Shown here one piece after another: positions 63,917 to 64,000 of a stretch of 64,000 nucleotides of DNA. Position 1 is the stretch's first letter. Every line of letters starts with the position of its first letter. The DNA is from Vitis vinifera (Eukaryota > Streptophyta > Magnoliopsida > Vitales > Vitaceae): positions 21,083,501-21,147,500 of the forward strand of contig NC_081808.1 of the NCBI RefSeq assembly GCF_030704535.1, given 5' to 3'. The translations under genes were made by a program, and so were the position numbers. The notes beneath the pieces are model-generated. The model ran no database searches. It was given only the letters and a program-made list of their open reading frames with translations, and had not been told where the DNA came from.

Positions 63917-64000
63917 TGAGTGCTTTTGAAAATAATTTTAAAAAACGTTTCTTATATTTCTTATATTTAAATAATAAAAAATTAAAAACATTTTTTGAAA

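Overview
This is a dicot plant nuclear genomic window: AT-rich, with intron-rich genes, GT-AG introns, long AT-rich spacers, MITEs, retrotransposon LTR remnants and (AT)n tracts. Gene content and repeat character suggest a woody eudicot, most likely grapevine (Vitis); the species call is an inference from memory, not a search result.

Layout. (1) 232-8128, + strand: a 13-exon kinesin of the plant KIN-7 (NACK-related) family. (2) 11335-11977, +: a two-exon gene for an unrecognised small multi-pass membrane protein. (3) 15041-18451, +: an intronless LRR receptor-like kinase of the MUSTACHES / At4g36180 type, with a degenerate kinase active site. (4) About 19.9-30.5 kb: a probable LTR remnant, then a roughly 10-kb nested tandem array built from broken copies of a mitochondrial DUF1640 (MCU-regulator/CCDC90-like) gene. 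In the array the 5' half of the gene lies on the - strand and the 3' half on the + strand, which points to an inversion followed by amplification. (5) 33257-38116, -: polyprenol reductase (PPRD/SRD5A3 type), six exons, with two MITEs in its large intron. (6) 46555-48874, +: a VND1/VND2-type NAC transcription factor (xylem vessel master switch) with a probable long 5'UTR intron and a GC-AG intron. (7) 54363-55943, -: histone H3.3, four coding exons plus a 5'UTR intron. (8) 58868 to about 60921: solo LTR of a Ty1-copia (Sirevirus-like) element. (9) 62476-63183, -: a HIS1-3-type linker histone H1 variant.

The genes do not form an operon-like unit; each is a separate plant transcription unit. The order LRR-RLK / VND NAC / HIS1-3 recalls two Arabidopsis regions (At2g18050-At2g18060 and At4g36160-At4g36180), so this looks like a conserved ancestral block. 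The most unusual structure is the DUF1640 fragment array at 20.6-30.5 kb. No CRISPR, tRNA or rRNA gene was found.
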